Origin: Linanthus parryae
Taxonomy: Eukaryota > Streptophyta > Magnoliopsida > Ericales > Polemoniaceae
Direction: 5' to 3'
Length of the DNA: 64,000 bases
NCBI GenBank assembly: GCA_023055425.1
Contig: JALGPY010000005.1
Span: 84,299,495 to 84,363,494, forward strand
The notes under the pieces were generated by a model. That model made no database searches. It saw only the letters and a list, made by a program, of their open reading frames with translations, and was not told the origin of the DNA. This document shows positions 62,921 through 64,000 of this stretch, in pieces (positions within the stretch are counted from its first letter, which is position 1; each line of letters opens with the position of its first letter). A program made the position numbers and the translations under genes.

Positions 62921-63656
62921 TTAGAAATGCATAGGAAAACTTAAAGTCAAAGTAAGAAATTTCAGCATTCACTCATAAAACAATTAAGATAACGACATGT
63001 CAAGGAAATTTGACTTGGTAAAATTTGATTGGTGAATGGATTCCATGGGTATGACACTTGGAATAACATGCAATGCGTCTTTTGTAAAACGCTTCTCATA
63101 TCATCCCTGGCGGAAGGATTGGAGCCTTCTCTATTACGTGGCACCAGAATTTTAATTGCGCTCATCTTATAAATTATTTTGGAGTTTAACATAGAAATAA
63201 TTATAAAATGTAGAGGTAAAGGTAAACAAAAATGAAAATTTCTCGTGTCATACAATTAGATTATATGAGCAGACAGAAAACCCATAAAATCGAACAAAAT
63301 GCAATGTTATATAATCTTAATCATCTTCTCAATATACTTTTTTTCCTTATGTATAAACTCATACGATCAAATAGTGAGAAAATGATGAATGAATGATTCA
63401 AGAAACAAATTAAAATGTAAAAAAATCCAATAAATGTTCTTTTTGCATTTTTTTAGCTTAACTGTTGAGAACTTCAATTAAGAGAAACGACGAATACAAC
63501 TTGACAAAACAAATCCACGGAGCACAAACTTACCATGCTCCCTCTCACTACCCAAACATGCACATCCAGCAGAACAAAGAAACGAAAATACAGTCGATTG
63601 TTTAGGAAATAAAAGATAACATCTAAGATAACAACATGGAAATGGGATTAAAGATC

Positions 63657-63980
63657 TTAAACTGATTTTTTTTTCCTTGATCCTGACTTCTCCTTGAGAA
63701 AATTGATAAAAGCTTCCTTTTTTGGATCCACCATCTTACCATTCACCAAGATGAAATCTTGTGACTTCGCCTTGTACATAGCTGCTAACTCTTCCATCCT
63801 CCTCATTTCCTCTTCAACTTTAATATTCATTTGTTCCTCATTCTTAATCTTCTTCTTTTCTCCTCCACCACCCGTCAGCATTGGGGCTTTCCATTTGTCC
63901 ACACTTGAAGCTCGAGGCTTTCTCTGCTTTGAAGAGCCAAAACCAGAAGACTTGGGTTTCTTCTGCTTGTCCGCAAGCAT
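63657..63980 (-). CDS. Small Lys/Ser-rich hypothetical protein, second copy
   Basis: 107 residues, homologous to 18915-19283 from MLADK to the KKSV end. A 15-codon in-frame deletion removes the segment around CFAAALDRFLEDK. Many amino-acid replacements are scattered along it, yet the frame remains open. Family unknown. Confidence 0.4.
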   Translation of the reverse strand: MLADKQKKPKSSGFGSSKQRKPRASSVDKWKAPMLTGGGGEKKKIKNEEQMNIKVEEEMRRMEELAAMYKAKSQDFILVNGKMVDPKKEAFINFLKEKSGSRKKKSV

Positions 63981-64000
63981 ATCTATTGCTTTTGAAGATG

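Larger units (their letters stand above)
62559..64000. repeat. Duplicated segment, copy 2
   Basis: Same orientation and order as 17818-19400, with scattered differences. It lacks about 87 bp present in copy 1 near 19293-19380 and runs into LINE-like sequence (TTTTGAAGATG) at the window end. Confidence 0.92.

Noticed and set aside
1..64000. CRISPR arrays, bacterial operons, rRNA or intact tRNA genes
   Set aside because: None seen; repeats are LTRs, MITEs or simple sequence, and all recognisable coding is plant transposon or lectin.

Overview
This is a plant nuclear window, most likely from a eudicot, and it is almost entirely nested transposable elements. Evidence for a plant: Ty1/copia and Ty3/gypsy elements with initiator-Met-tRNA primer sites, a Sirevirus-like copia, an L1-type LINE, TA-flanked Stowaway MITEs ending in CTCCGTCCC, and one amaranthin-type lectin gene. 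There are no bacterial operons, CRISPR arrays or rRNA genes. The species cannot be fixed from sequence alone. Element names (Cop1-5, Gyp1-3) are local labels.

Layout. Cop1 (copia, minus, 1260-17719) is split in gag by Gyp1 (gypsy chromovirus, plus, 5076-16716, about 3 kb LTRs). A 1.4 kb segment (17818 to about 19400) with a Stowaway MITE, a 122-codon ORF and a LINE end is repeated directly at 62559-64000. The LINE fragment runs 19286-21390. Gyp2 (gypsy, plus, 21985-34170, TSD CAAGA) is split in gag by Cop3 (copia, minus, 22620-29420, TSD AGACC). A Mutator-like element carrying a gene-like exon (34494-35476) holds one Stowaway MITE and is followed by a second. Cop5 (copia, minus, 36452-44066, TSD CTAAC) has LTRs that differ at only 2 of 470 sites around a wrecked interior.

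The only convincing host gene is an intronless amaranthin-like lectin (44328-45794). An in-frame stop separates its lectin domains from an aerolysin-type domain. It lies between Cop5 and Gyp3, whose LTR starts directly after an AATAAA. Gyp3 (gypsy, plus, 45844 to about 53325, lacking its 3' end) is split by Cop2 (copia, minus, 46421-51446, TSD CCTCT). Then follow a cluster of TTGAC motifs, a hAT-like element, degenerate direct repeats, a Sirevirus-like copia (Cop4, minus, 56091-62558) with a broken envelope-like ORF and a PIF/Harbinger-like MITE in pol, and the second copy of the duplicated segment.

Main points. Gyp1 and Cop3 each lost reverse transcriptase through an in-frame internal deletion but keep other domains open. 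Gyp1 carries two extra, mutually similar ORFs between its primer site and gag. Cop5 appears to have moved recently although its pol was already dead, and its leader carries 14 ACGT cores in 176 bp. These suggest elements mobilised in trans. All similarity statements are by eye; no database search or alignment program was run.
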